Shown in pieces: positions 23,457 through 31,518 of a stretch of DNA of 32,612 nucleotides. The DNA is taken from NCBI GenBank assembly GCA_964352855.1, contig CAYGTR010000036.1, positions 1-32,612 on the forward strand. Reading direction: 5' to 3'. How positions within the stretch are numbered: the stretch's first letter is position 1; every line of letters starts with the position of its first letter. Both the position numbers and the translations under genes were made by a program. This stretch comes from Litorimonas sp964352855 (lineage in GTDB: Bacteria > Pseudomonadota > Alphaproteobacteria > Caulobacterales > Maricaulaceae). The notes below the pieces were generated by a model. That model made no database searches, was not told the DNA's origin, and saw nothing but the letters and a program-made list of their open reading frames with translations.

Positions 23457-25274
23457 ATGTGCGGTGTCATTGGCATTGTTGGAAAAACAACCGTCACGGC
23501 CCGTCTCCTCGACGGGCTGAAGAGATTAGAATATCGCGGCTATGATAGCGCCGGGATTGCTGTCGCCTCTGACGGCGCACATGCCCGTAGCCGTGCCAAA
23601 GGCAAAATCGTTAATTTGGAAACCCAACTCAGCGAAGACAGTATTGAAGGCAGAATGGGTATTGCGCATACGCGGTGGGCCACTCATGGCGTTCCCAATG
23701 TTAAAAATGCCCACCCACATAAAGCAGGACGGGTCAGCATTGTTCATAATGGCATCATTGAAAACTTCGCTGAATTACGGGAGGCGCTACAGGACGGATC
23801 GCAAATTGAAACAGATACAGACACTGAGATTGTCGCTCACGTTATTAATGAGACCTTGAGAAACGGTGCTTCACCTCAAGAGGCATTTTCCCAAAGCCTA
23901 TCAAAGCTCAATGGCGCTTATGCCTTTGTTTGTATGATCGAAGGGGCGCCGGATACCCTGTTCTGCGCCCGCTCCGGTTCACCCTTGGCCATAGGCGTAG
24001 GCCAGGATGAGATGTATATTGGTTCCGACGCCCTGGCCCTTGAAAAACTAACCAAAGAGCTTGTCTATCTAGAAGAAGGTGACTGGGCGATACTAACCCC
24101 TAATGACTTTACCATTTTCGATGATACCTCCTCAGAAGTTACACGCGCATCGACTATCCTAGCAGAGAGCACGACTGAAATGGGTAAAGGCAATTACCCC
24201 CATTACATGCTCAAAGAGATTTATGAGCAACCTGTTACGATTCATCAAACTTTAGCACATTTCATAGACGCGGCAGATGCCCCCTTCTCTAATCTTGAAG
24301 ATATTGATTTTTCGTTTTTCAATCGGCTCTTCATTGTGGCATGCGGGACGGCCTATTATTCCGCTGCAGTGGCCAAATATTGGTTTGAACAAGTTTCAGG
24401 TATTGCCGTCGAAATTGATGTCGCATCCGAGTTTCGCTATCGTCAGCCTGTTTTAACGTCGGACACACTCTTCATTGCCATTTCTCAGTCAGGTGAGACG
24501 GCTGATACCTTAGCGGCTCTACGTTACGCGCAGGCCCAAGGCTTGAAAACAATGACGCTCGTTAATGTGATGACGTCAACAATGGCACGGGAAGCTGATA
24601 TTGCTCTCCCGATCAATGCCGGCCCCGAAATTGGTGTCGCCTCAACCAAAGCCTTTACCTCCCAACTCACGGCACTTGCAACGCTCGCTTTAGCCAAGGC
24701 AGAGCATACTCAACATATTTCACAGGCTCAAATCGCAGATCATAAAAAATCTCTTCTCTCCTTACCTAGCGCCGTGGACAAAACACTTTTACTGAATAAA
24801 TCCATCAAAGATTTTGCCAAAACATTATCACAATCGACGTCTGCCTTTTTCTTGGGGCGTGGCCTTTATTATCCTATTGCGTTGGAGGCAGCTCTCAAAG
24901 TTAAAGAGATTTCTTATATTCACGCTGAAGGCTTTGCAGCAGGCGAACTTAAACATGGCCCCATCGCCTTGATCGAAAAAGGCACGCCTGTGATTGTATT
25001 GGCCGCTTATGACCCTCTTTTTGACAAGACTATTTCAAATATGCAGTCAGTATCAGCACGCGGTGCGCATGTCTGTTTAATTACAGATAAAGTGGGAGCA
25101 GAGACAGCCAAGGGTATGGCTGAACATATTATCACCTTACCCAACATGAATCCATTTATCTCACCCATAGCACTTACAGTGGTTGTGCAACTGATATCAT
25201 ATCATGTCGCGGTTCATCTTGGAAAAGATGTTGATCAACCCCGTAATCTTGCCAAGTCAGTCACCGTAGAATAG
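23457..25274 (+). CDS. glmS: Glutamine-fructose-6-phosphate aminotransferase GlmS
   Basis: 605 residues, standard length. It begins M-C-G-V-I-G-I-V-G, with the N-terminal nucleophile cysteine of the class II glutaminase exposed after Met removal. RRLEYRGYDSAG-type sequence, HTRWATHG and HNGIIENF follow. Two SIS domains bear SQSGETADTLAAL and the C-terminal signature PRNLAKSVTVE. It makes glucosamine-6-phosphate for UDP-GlcNAc and hence peptidoglycan and lipid A. AGAGG lies five bases before the ATG. The 185-base upstream gap shows no ribozyme-like element. A strong bidirectional terminator follows at 25301-25334. Confidence 0.98.
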   Translation: MCGVIGIVGKTTVTARLLDGLKRLEYRGYDSAGIAVASDGAHARSRAKGKIVNLETQLSEDSIEGRMGIAHTRWATHGVPNVKNAHPHKAGRVSIVHNGIIENFAELREALQDGSQIETDTDTEIVAHVINETLRNGASPQEAFSQSLSKLNGAYAFVCMIEGAPDTLFCARSGSPLAIGVGQDEMYIGSDALALEKLTKELVYLEEGDWAILTPNDFTIFDDTSSEVTRASTILAESTTEMGKGNYPHYMLKEIYEQPVTIHQTLAHFIDAADAPFSNLEDIDFSFFNRLFIVACGTAYYSAAVAKYWFEQVSGIAVEIDVASEFRYRQPVLTSDTLFIAISQSGETADTLAALRYAQAQGLKTMTLVNVMTSTMAREADIALPINAGPEIGVASTKAFTSQLTALATLALAKAEHTQHISQAQIADHKKSLLSLPSAVDKTLLLNKSIKDFAKTLSQSTSAFFLGRGLYYPIALEAALKVKEISYIHAEGFAAGELKHGPIALIEKGTPVIVLAAYDPLFDKTISNMQSVSARGAHVCLITDKVGAETAKGMAEHIITLPNMNPFISPIALTVVVQLISYHVAVHLGKDVDQPRNLAKSVTVE

Positions 25275-25300
25275 GCACTTTCAAACAGTATAGAGTTATA

Positions 25301-25334
25301 AAAAACCCGCCATGAAGGCGGGGTTTATTTTTTC
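25301..25334. terminator. Bidirectional terminator between glmS and trcR
   Basis: CCCGCC and GGCGGG pair around ATGAA, flanked by A-runs on the left and T-runs on the right. It ends transcription of glmS rightwards (TTTATTTTTTT tail) and of the convergent trcR leftwards. Confidence 0.85.
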
Positions 25335-25347
25335 AATTCCCAGGACC

Positions 25348-26010
25348 TTAATCCGTCGAAGGCTTGAACAAGCTTTCCAGTGTATGCTCAACTTTGGGCT
25401 TCTCAAAGGCTTTTGTCGGCGTTGGCTCAACAGGCTTAAGCGTTTCACCCGTTTCTTCGGCATACGCGGCCTCTTCTTTTGCTCTTTTCTCAGCGGCCTT
25501 TTTAACCAAAGCATCAAGATCGATTTGTGTGCATAGACCTAAAGAAACAGGATCCGTCGGATTGATCGTATTGATTTTCCAATGTGTACGATCACGAATC
25601 GATTTAATCGTTGGCTTCGTTGTGCCAATTAGTTTAGAAATTTGCGCATCTGATACTTCAGGGTGATTACGAACAAGCCATGCAATTGCATCGGGACGGT
25701 CTTGACGACGAGAGAGTGGCGTATAGCGCGGCCCTTTTTTCTTAGTGGACGGCTGAAGCTCATCTGAGTCGAATTTATTTGGCTTCATTGCATAACTGGG
25801 ATCTTTTTCAGCCTTTTCAATTTCTTCGCGGCTGACTTGCCCATTGGCTATGGGGTCGGCACCACGAATTCCTGCCGCAACATCACCATCCGCAATACCT
25901 TCGACTTCGAGAATATGCAGATTACAAAATTCACTAATCTGCTTAAATGTCATACCCGTGTTATCAATCAACCAAACGGCCGTGGCTTTGGGCATTAAAA
26001 TTTGTGTCAT
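25348..26010 (-). CDS. trcR: Cell-cycle transcriptional regulator TrcR (DUF1013)
   Basis: 220 residues. The N-terminus MTQILMPKATAVWLIDNTGMTFKQISEFCNLH-type sequence with EVEGIADGDVA is a hallmark of the DUF1013/TrcR family, found almost only in alphaproteobacteria. A helix-turn-helix follows in the middle (PDAIAWLVRNHPEVSDAQISKLIGTT, then TIKSIRDRTHW). The C-terminal tail is charged and Pro/Glu/Lys-rich, therefore probably disordered. The family is described as a transcriptional regulator linked to cell-cycle control. It is adjacent to DUF1192 and RcdA genes. An intrinsic terminator (26038-26060) sits about 30 bases before its start, suggesting attenuation or shielding from incoming transcription. 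Confidence 0.92.
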   Translation of the reverse strand: MTQILMPKATAVWLIDNTGMTFKQISEFCNLHILEVEGIADGDVAAGIRGADPIANGQVSREEIEKAEKDPSYAMKPNKFDSDELQPSTKKKGPRYTPLSRRQDRPDAIAWLVRNHPEVSDAQISKLIGTTKPTIKSIRDRTHWKINTINPTDPVSLGLCTQIDLDALVKKAAEKRAKEEAAYAEETGETLKPVEPTPTKAFEKPKVEHTLESLFKPSTD

Positions 26011-26037
26011 ATTAGGCCTCTTTCATATCAAGCCATT

Positions 26038-26060
26038 AAAAAAACCCCGCTCGGCGGGGT
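26038..26060 (-). terminator. Intrinsic terminator immediately upstream of trcR
   Basis: Arms ACCCCGC (26044-26050) and GCGGGGT (26054-26060) form a 7-bp GC-rich stem with a 3-base loop. On the minus strand it is followed directly by a T-run (complement of 26038-26044). It lies between the divergent trcR and DUF1192 starts, so it ends no visible gene. Either the trcR promoter is upstream and this is a leader attenuator, or it blocks antisense transcription from the right. Confidence 0.75.
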
Positions 26061-26155
26061 CATTTTGTTCACATTTGGTCATTACCACTTCCGAACTAAC
26101 ACTTACATACGCTATTAGAGAGAAAATGCAAGCATTAGGGTTAAAGGAATGTGCA

Positions 26156-26347
26156 ATGGATGATTTAGAAACTGTGCGCCAAAGCGGCACAATTACGGTG
26201 GGGGAAGACCTCTATGGTCTCTCTCTAAAGGAATTAGAAACCCGAATCTCTGTTTTCGAAGCCGAAATTATTCGCGTTAAACATGAATTAAAGAAGAAAA
26301 CACAGGAACGAAACGCAGCTGACGATCTATTTGGGGCAAAAAATTAG
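26156..26347 (+). CDS. DUF1192 family small protein
   Basis: 63 residues. The start at 26156 is fixed by AAAGGA seven bases upstream; longer frames overlap trcR and are not credible. After MDDLETVRQS the sequence carries the compact DUF1192 pattern: LYGLSLKELETRISVFEAEI followed by a basic helical stretch ending AADDLFGAKN. The short form is a coiled-coil-like helical hairpin. The family is conserved in alphaproteobacteria without established function. It lies divergent from trcR and upstream of rcdA, which starts about 106 bases after its stop. Confidence 0.85.
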   Translation: MDDLETVRQSGTITVGEDLYGLSLKELETRISVFEAEIIRVKHELKKKTQERNAADDLFGAKN

Positions 26348-26453
26348 GGTAATTACACCAAATTATCATAATTCTTAACGCTTCTTCTCTAGATTGGCGC
26401 AGACCTTGCAAACTCCGGTGTAAGTTTATCACATGTGCTGAAAAAGAGACACT

Positions 26454-27056
26454 ATGAACGCCGGACAGCCCCAAGATCAAAAGTTAAAAAACGGTTCCCC
26501 CAAAGAGGCATCCATGCGCGCATTGCCAATTGCTCCTGACACGCTCACGCCACAAGCTGAAGCACGCCTGTTAGAATTTACGCGCTCGGAGCTTTTCTCT
26601 AAAACTTTCGGTGAAGGCATGGATATGGTTGAAGAAACGGCCGCATATCTCGATGGCCCCGGGCGTCAGGATTCAAAGAAATTAGAACGCGTCGATGCCC
26701 TTACCTATGCGAGCCAATCTATGCGGCTCACGACACGTCTTATGCAAGTCGCCAGCTGGTTGTTAATTCAGCGCGCCTTAAAAGAAGGTGAAATGAGCCT
26801 GACCGAAGCCCGTGCCAATAAATATCGGCTCGTCGCAGAAGTGAAGTCAGAGGAAGGCTTAAGCTTCTCTGAACTCGCCAAAAATGCTTATGCTTTGCCT
26901 GCACGCCTGTTAGATTTACTGGCAAAGTCTGAAGCCCTTTATGAACGGATCGCCCGTCTAGACCGCTCACTTTACGGCACGATTGCTGCACAAAAGGGGA
27001 ATACAGTCGCCGACCAGATCGGTCGATTAGAAGCGGCTTTCAATCATAATCATTAA
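26454..27056 (+). CDS. rcdA: RcdA family protein (DUF1465), regulator of CtrA degradation
   Basis: 200 residues from the ATG at 26454. A downstream ATG at 26514 has a better ribosome-binding site (AGAGG, five bases away) and may be the real start, giving about 180 residues. Core motifs are LFSKTFGEGMDMVEETAAYLDGPGRQ, YASQSMRLTTRLMQVASWLL and EALYERIARLD, matching DUF1465/RcdA. In Caulobacter, RcdA is an adaptor that helps ClpXP degrade CtrA and other cell-cycle substrates at the pole. A true CtrA-degradation role here is likely but inferred from family. The trcR, DUF1192 and rcdA genes form a cell-cycle neighbourhood. Confidence 0.88.
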   Translation: MNAGQPQDQKLKNGSPKEASMRALPIAPDTLTPQAEARLLEFTRSELFSKTFGEGMDMVEETAAYLDGPGRQDSKKLERVDALTYASQSMRLTTRLMQVASWLLIQRALKEGEMSLTEARANKYRLVAEVKSEEGLSFSELAKNAYALPARLLDLLAKSEALYERIARLDRSLYGTIAAQKGNTVADQIGRLEAAFNHNH

Positions 27057-27178
27057 CCTCACCGAAACATTATAGGCGTGCTTTAGCGCTTTAACATGAA
27101 ATGCTTTGTTTGCGCTCTTTTTGGCTCACTCAATTTTAGAGATATTAAGGCGATTGCATCCGAAAACTTTGTATGGCG

Positions 27179-27191
27179 TTGACAATGTCAA
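27179..27191. promoter_or_regulatory. Perfect palindrome upstream of galT (possible operator/-35)
   Basis: TTGACA-A-TGTCAA is a 13-base perfect palindrome about 50 bases before the galT start. Its left arm is also a consensus -35 box, although the -10 region 17 bases later (AATTTA) is weak. A regulator binding this site would control galT-galK. Confidence 0.4.
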
Positions 27192-27242
27192 TTTTTAAGC
27201 CAATTTACATTCAACTTACAAACTGAGATATTCGAAATTCAA

Positions 27243-28325
27243 ATGAGAGATAACTTAGAAACACTTAAATTAAAGGTTTCGGATCAATCAATTTATCGGC
27301 GGCACTACAAAAAGCGGGATGGGCGGGATTTATTTTTATATGGTTATGCGCCCCATATTGCACCTCCTTTAGAGGAAGAACTTAGCGAACTTACCAAAGG
27401 AGGTGAGCTTAGGCACCACCCTCTACGTGATGAATGGAATATTTACGCTGCTCACAGACAAAACAGAACTTTCCAACCCTCTGTTACAAAGGATCCATTA
27501 GCTCCATCGAAAATAGGCCAAAAGCCGACAGAAATTCCTTTTAAAAACTTTGAACTCGCAATATTTGAAAATAAATTCACCAGTCTTCACCCTAATGCTT
27601 CATCTCCAACCTCATTACCTGAGCTCAACTCTGAAAGAGCATCCGGTCGATGTGAGGTTGTGGTGTATGGGCCTCAACAAACAGGCAACCTACATTCCAT
27701 AGGGCAAGAAAAGAGACAACTCTTAGTCGCAAGCTGGATTGATCGATATGTCACATTATACTCTGAAGGGCACCAATTTGTTCTCCCCTTCGAAAACAGG
27801 GGTAGTGAGGTTGGTGTAACGCTGGATCATCCTCACGGACAAATATATGCTTTCCCTTTTATCCCTAAAGTTCAAAAACAAGCCATACAGGCTTTTAGCA
27901 ACGGGTATGACCTATGCCATAGTCTTGAGAGCTTTCGCGCTAACTATGGAATAGTAAGTACAGGGGACATCGATGCTTTTTGTCCTCCATTTGCCCGATT
28001 TCCTTATGAGGTTTGGCTTGCTCCACGTATCCGCAGAGCGGGCCTGTGGAATTTTAATGATACAGAGAGAGCTGGGTTTGCTACACTTATCGGAGACATT
28101 ACACGTCGCTATGATGAGTATTTTCAACGGCCCACGCCTTATATGCTATCTCTCCATGCCTCCCCCTTAGGGGCGGAAAATATATTTCATTTCACAGCCC
28201 AATTTTATCCTCTCTTGAGATCGCCTACACGCATAAAATACCTAGCTTCGGTTGAACAATCGACAGGTGTGTTCACAGTTGATGTCTTACCGGAAGCAGC
28301 TGCTCAAATCTTACGAGGCTTGTAG
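27243..28325 (+). CDS. galT: Galactose-1-phosphate uridylyltransferase GalT
   Basis: 360 residues. GELRHHPLRDEWNIYAAHRQNR (54-75), FENKFTSLHP (108-117) and the catalytic loop DHPHGQIYAFPF with H196-P-H198 identify the histidine-triad GalT; H198 would carry the UMP. The C-terminal GAENIFHFTAQFYPLL is likewise typical. The CxxC zinc site of E. coli GalT is not seen in the N-terminal part, as in a number of homologues. It exchanges UMP between UDP-glucose and galactose-1-phosphate in the Leloir pathway. The stop overlaps the galK start by one base. galE is not in the window. No good ribosome-binding site precedes the ATG. Confidence 0.94.
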   Translation: MRDNLETLKLKVSDQSIYRRHYKKRDGRDLFLYGYAPHIAPPLEEELSELTKGGELRHHPLRDEWNIYAAHRQNRTFQPSVTKDPLAPSKIGQKPTEIPFKNFELAIFENKFTSLHPNASSPTSLPELNSERASGRCEVVVYGPQQTGNLHSIGQEKRQLLVASWIDRYVTLYSEGHQFVLPFENRGSEVGVTLDHPHGQIYAFPFIPKVQKQAIQAFSNGYDLCHSLESFRANYGIVSTGDIDAFCPPFARFPYEVWLAPRIRRAGLWNFNDTERAGFATLIGDITRRYDEYFQRPTPYMLSLHASPLGAENIFHFTAQFYPLLRSPTRIKYLASVEQSTGVFTVDVLPEAAAQILRGL

Positions 28326-29395
28326 TGCAAGACGTCAATGATCTTTTTGTTAGGATTTTTGATTGCCAACCTCAGCAGTCTAATTTTACGCCTGGACGTG
28401 TCAACCTGATTGGAGAGCATATAGATTATAATGGCGGAACCGTTTTGCCCTTAGCAATGGAACTAGGGATTGGGGTGAGTTTGAAGCCACGGCATGATAA
28501 GAAAGTCGTGATTTACTCCGATCAATTCGGACACATTGTTGAGAGAAGTCTAAATGACGCTGCACACGGTCATTGGTCAGATTATGCCTGTGGAGCGATT
28601 ATTTTCGCTAATAAAACAAACTTATTAAATGGCGGGGTCGATATAGCCATTCACACGAATTTACCGACAGGCGCAGGACTTTCTTCATCGGCGGCCCTTA
28701 TCGTTGGTATATTAAAGTTGGCAAGGGCGTGTTCTCGGGAAAATTTAGGAGATACTCAGATAGCACTTTTAGCGCAAAAAGTAGAAAATGAATACATAGG
28801 TCTGCCTTGCGGCATTATGGATCAAATGGCGGTCGCTTGCGTCAAGCCAGGCCAAGCCTTGGCACTGGATACCAAATCTCTTAGCTACGAGCCATTGCCT
28901 TTACCATCAGACTATCACATGGCCGTCGTTCACTCAGGACAGTACCGACGTCTGTCTGACAGCGCGTATGCCACTCGAAAGGAAGAGTGTGATATAATAA
29001 AAGCAGAACTGGGTCGTGATGATATTTGCTTCATATCACCCCAAGATTTAATGAGTTTGCACAAGCTAGACGAGAGTATATTTCGTCGCGCCAAACACTG
29101 TATGACTGAACACCACCGTACTATAAAAGCCATCAAAGCCCTTAAAAATTCAGATCTATTGCAATTTGGTGAGCTTATGAATGAAAGTCACATTTCTATG
29201 CGGGATGACTTTGAGATGAGTACGCCTCTAATCGATTCGATTGTAAAAAAAGCTATCGAACATGGGGCTATAGGTGCCCGATTAACGGGTGGTGGTTTTG
29301 GGGGATCCATAGTAGCGTGTGTTCATAAACGTGAACTTTCATCTTGGTCAAAGAAACTGATGAATACATATCCGCAAGCATTCTTCGTCGCTTAG
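28325..29395 (+). CDS. galK: Galactokinase GalK
   Basis: 356 residues, beginning at a GTG whose G is the last base of the galT stop (TAGTG), so translation is coupled. The galactokinase signature GRVNLIGEHIDYNGG lies near residues 24-38. The GHMP ATP loop is LPTGAGLSSSAAL near 118-130, with GLPCGIMDQMA and the C-terminal RLTGGGFGGSIVA motif. It phosphorylates galactose at C1 for GalT. GalK is slightly short compared with E. coli, but all three motifs are intact. Confidence 0.97.
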   Translation: MQDVNDLFVRIFDCQPQQSNFTPGRVNLIGEHIDYNGGTVLPLAMELGIGVSLKPRHDKKVVIYSDQFGHIVERSLNDAAHGHWSDYACGAIIFANKTNLLNGGVDIAIHTNLPTGAGLSSSAALIVGILKLARACSRENLGDTQIALLAQKVENEYIGLPCGIMDQMAVACVKPGQALALDTKSLSYEPLPLPSDYHMAVVHSGQYRRLSDSAYATRKEECDIIKAELGRDDICFISPQDLMSLHKLDESIFRRAKHCMTEHHRTIKAIKALKNSDLLQFGELMNESHISMRDDFEMSTPLIDSIVKKAIEHGAIGARLTGGGFGGSIVACVHKRELSSWSKKLMNTYPQAFFVA

Positions 29396-29450
29396 CAAAA
29401 AATTGTTGTCGTAAATTATTTACTCGCGCCAGCTATATGACTTATCCAAT

Positions 29451-29476
29451 AAAAAAGCTCCACAAGGGAGCTTTTT
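29451..29476. terminator. Bidirectional terminator between galK and rpmE
   Basis: AAAAAGCTCC and GGAGCTTTTT pair around a short loop, giving a U-run on both strands. It serves galK rightwards and rpmE leftwards. Confidence 0.85.
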
Positions 29477-29499
29477 CTATATAAGAAGTAAGCGTCTTT

Positions 29500-29721
29500 T
29501 TAGACTCCAAAACCTGCAAATTTGTCTTTGAAGCGAGACACACGACCGCCGCGATCCATCAACTTCGCATCGCCACCAGTCCAAGCAGGATGTGTTTTAG
29601 AATCGATATCAAGGGATAGAACGTCACCTTCTTTGCCCCAAGTCGAGCGTGTTTCATAAGTTGATCCGTCAACCATTTTGACAGTGATCATATGATAGTC
29701 TGGATGAATATCTTTTTTCAT
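29500..29721 (-). CDS. rpmE: 50S ribosomal protein L31
   Basis: 73 residues beginning MKKDIHPDYHMITVKMVDGS, the standard L31 start, with HPAWTGGDAKLMDRGGRVSRFKDKFAGF at the C-terminus. The CxxC zinc motif of the C+ type is absent, so this is the zinc-independent form common in alphaproteobacteria. AAGGAG lies seven bases upstream of the ATG, a strong ribosome-binding site fitting a ribosomal gene. It has its own promoter at 29783-29811. Confidence 0.97.
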   Translation of the reverse strand: MKKDIHPDYHMITVKMVDGSTYETRSTWGKEGDVLSLDIDSKTHPAWTGGDAKLMDRGGRVSRFKDKFAGFGV

Positions 29722-29782
29722 TTTCTGGCTCCTTAGCCGCTGGTCACGGGTTTACGTTAGAAGGTCTCCCGCTCGAGTGGCG

Positions 29783-29811
29783 CGATATAGGCGAGACGGC
29801 CCGAAGCGTCA
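29783..29811 (-). promoter_or_regulatory. Promoter of rpmE
   Basis: On the minus strand TTGACG (29806-29811) and TATATC (29783-29788) are separated by exactly 17 bases, with a leader of about 55 bases before the rpmE ATG. The GC-rich leader can fold and may allow autoregulation, but no specific L31 site is known to me. Confidence 0.6.
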
Positions 29812-29837
29812 AGCACTTGAGCTGTTTCGATACAGAA

Positions 29838-30692
29838 TCAATCGATCATAATATCGCGTATGACTTTGAGTTGGGTTAAAAGCGGACGCGCTGCGCTTAT
29901 GGGCAGGCAACTCGGGGCGTCACAAAGCGCAGTATCAGGATCAGAATGAAATTCGAGAAAGACACCGTCTGCGCCTGCCGCTACAGCCGCGCGCGCAATA
30001 ATCGCTACGCCGTCGCGACGACCGCCCGTCGAGGCGCCGCCCGTGCGCGGATCAGCGCCCGGAAGCTGCACGGCATGGGTTGCATCAATCGTTACAGGGG
30101 CGCCAAGTTTTTGCATCTCACTAATCGATAAGGGATCAACGATCAGATTGTTATAGCCAAAGCTCGATCCCCTCTCACAAAGAATAATTTGGTCAGCGTC
30201 ATGGGTTTCGCGAATTTTAGAGATGATATTTTTGCAATCCCATGGTGCAAGGAATTGTGCTTTTTTTACATGAATTAGACTGGCTGTGACTTTGGCCGCC
30301 TCAGCCATAGCCGTGACTAAATCCGTTTGGCGGCACAAAAACGCCGGGACTTGGATGATATCTGCTACATGTGCAACGGCCAAGGCCTGAGAGGGCTCAT
30401 GCACATCCGTACAAATCGGAACATTCAATTCCGCCTTGATAGTCGAGAGCATTTTGAGGCCGACATCCAACCCGGGGCCACGGAAAGACACAATGGAAGA
30501 GCGGTTGGCTTTGTCAAAGCTCGCTTTGAAAACATAGGGCAGCCCAAGATCCGCACAAACAGCCTTTAATTCTCTGCCTACAACAAGTGATTCCTCCAGA
30601 CTTTCGAGCACATTACAGCCTGCAATTACGGCAAGTGGAAGGCACTTACCAATAGACCAATTTGAATGTTTATGCGTGACGACAGAAGACAC
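29838..30692 (-). CDS. kdsA: 3-deoxy-8-phosphooctulonate synthase KdsA
   Basis: 284 residues from a GTG at 30692, the first in-frame start after the suhB stop six bases upstream. Motifs are FKASFDKANRSSI, SFRGPGLDVGL, TDVHEPSQA, QVPAFLCRQTDL, ERGSSFGYNNLIVD, DATHAVQLPG and GVFLEFHSDPDTALCD. The enzyme condenses phosphoenolpyruvate and arabinose-5-phosphate to Kdo-8-phosphate for lipopolysaccharide. At the position where metal-dependent KdsA enzymes have a Cys ligand (GPC), this one has Asn27 (AGCNVLES, as in E. coli GMNVLES), predicting the metal-independent class. It is the last gene of the efp-suhB-kdsA run. Confidence 0.97.
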   Translation of the reverse strand: MSSVVTHKHSNWSIGKCLPLAVIAGCNVLESLEESLVVGRELKAVCADLGLPYVFKASFDKANRSSIVSFRGPGLDVGLKMLSTIKAELNVPICTDVHEPSQALAVAHVADIIQVPAFLCRQTDLVTAMAEAAKVTASLIHVKKAQFLAPWDCKNIISKIRETHDADQIILCERGSSFGYNNLIVDPLSISEMQKLGAPVTIDATHAVQLPGADPRTGGASTGGRRDGVAIIARAAVAAGADGVFLEFHSDPDTALCDAPSCLPISAARPLLTQLKVIRDIMID

Positions 30693-30697
30693 GGAAC

Positions 30698-31516
30698 TTA
30701 AACCAGTCTTTGCTTCAACGGCTCAAGCAAGGCTTCATTCGTACAAATCACATCACCCGTTTCAATAACGTCGCCACCTGATAAGCTTTCGACAATACAA
30801 CCGGCTTCGCGGGCAATGAGAACGCCTGCTGCAACGTCCCATGGTGCGAGCCCGCGTTCCCAGAACCCGTCATAACGCCCTGCTGCCGTCCAAGCGAGAT
30901 CAAGCGAAGCCGCACCCATGCGGCGCACACCGGCGCTATGCCCCATAATTTGGTGGAGCTCTTTTAAAAATTTGGCATGGCCAGGGCGACCCAAGAAGGG
31001 GATTCCGGTTGCAAAAAGCGAGTCTTGGAAAATATCACGTTGAGAAGGACGCAGGCGACGATCAGCACCACCTCTTGTATTGTCATTGACGAACGCACCC
31101 TTCCCTTTTTCGGCAAAATACATTTCATCGGTGATCGGATTATACACGAGGCCTGCGACGATCTCTTTTGGATGGCCGTCAATCTCACGCTCGAGCGCGA
31201 TAGAAATTGCAAAATGCGGGATACCGTGAAGATAGTTTGTTGTGCCGTCGAGTGGGTCGACAATAAAACGATGCGTTTTATCAGACCCTTCTATTGAACC
31301 GCCTTCTTCTAATAAAAAACTGTAACCGGGGCGGTCACGTTGAAGGTTTTCGACAATAACCTCTTCGGCTTTTCTGTCGGCGTGAGAGACAAAATCAGCA
31401 GGGCCTTTGCGCGAGACCTGCAAATGCTCGACTTCATTGAAATCACGCAGTAAGCCTCGCGACGCTTTACGCGCCGCCATTTGCATAACCGTCATTAAAG
31501 CAGAAAGGTTCGCCAT
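30698..31516 (-). CDS. suhB: Inositol monophosphatase family protein (SuhB-like)
   Basis: 272 residues. The metal-binding motif EEGG (70-73) and the family signature IVDPLDGTTNYLHGIPHF (85-102, Asp87 and Asp90) are intact, as is the second signature APWDVAAGVLIAREAGC. It is a magnesium-dependent, lithium-sensitive-type sugar phosphatase by family; in E. coli, SuhB also acts with the Nus factors in rRNA antitermination. The start is two bases after the efp stop and kdsA begins five bases after its own stop, indicating one operon. The true substrate could be inositol phosphate or another sugar phosphate. Confidence 0.92.
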   Translation of the reverse strand: MANLSALMTVMQMAARKASRGLLRDFNEVEHLQVSRKGPADFVSHADRKAEEVIVENLQRDRPGYSFLLEEGGSIEGSDKTHRFIVDPLDGTTNYLHGIPHFAISIALEREIDGHPKEIVAGLVYNPITDEMYFAEKGKGAFVNDNTRGGADRRLRPSQRDIFQDSLFATGIPFLGRPGHAKFLKELHQIMGHSAGVRRMGAASLDLAWTAAGRYDGFWERGLAPWDVAAGVLIAREAGCIVESLSGGDVIETGDVICTNEALLEPLKQRLV

Positions 31517-31518
31517 GA

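Noticed and set aside
25844..26155. Longer plus-strand frame leading into DUF1192
   Set aside because: It runs antisense through trcR and a terminator; the DUF1192 start at 26156 has a good ribosome-binding site.
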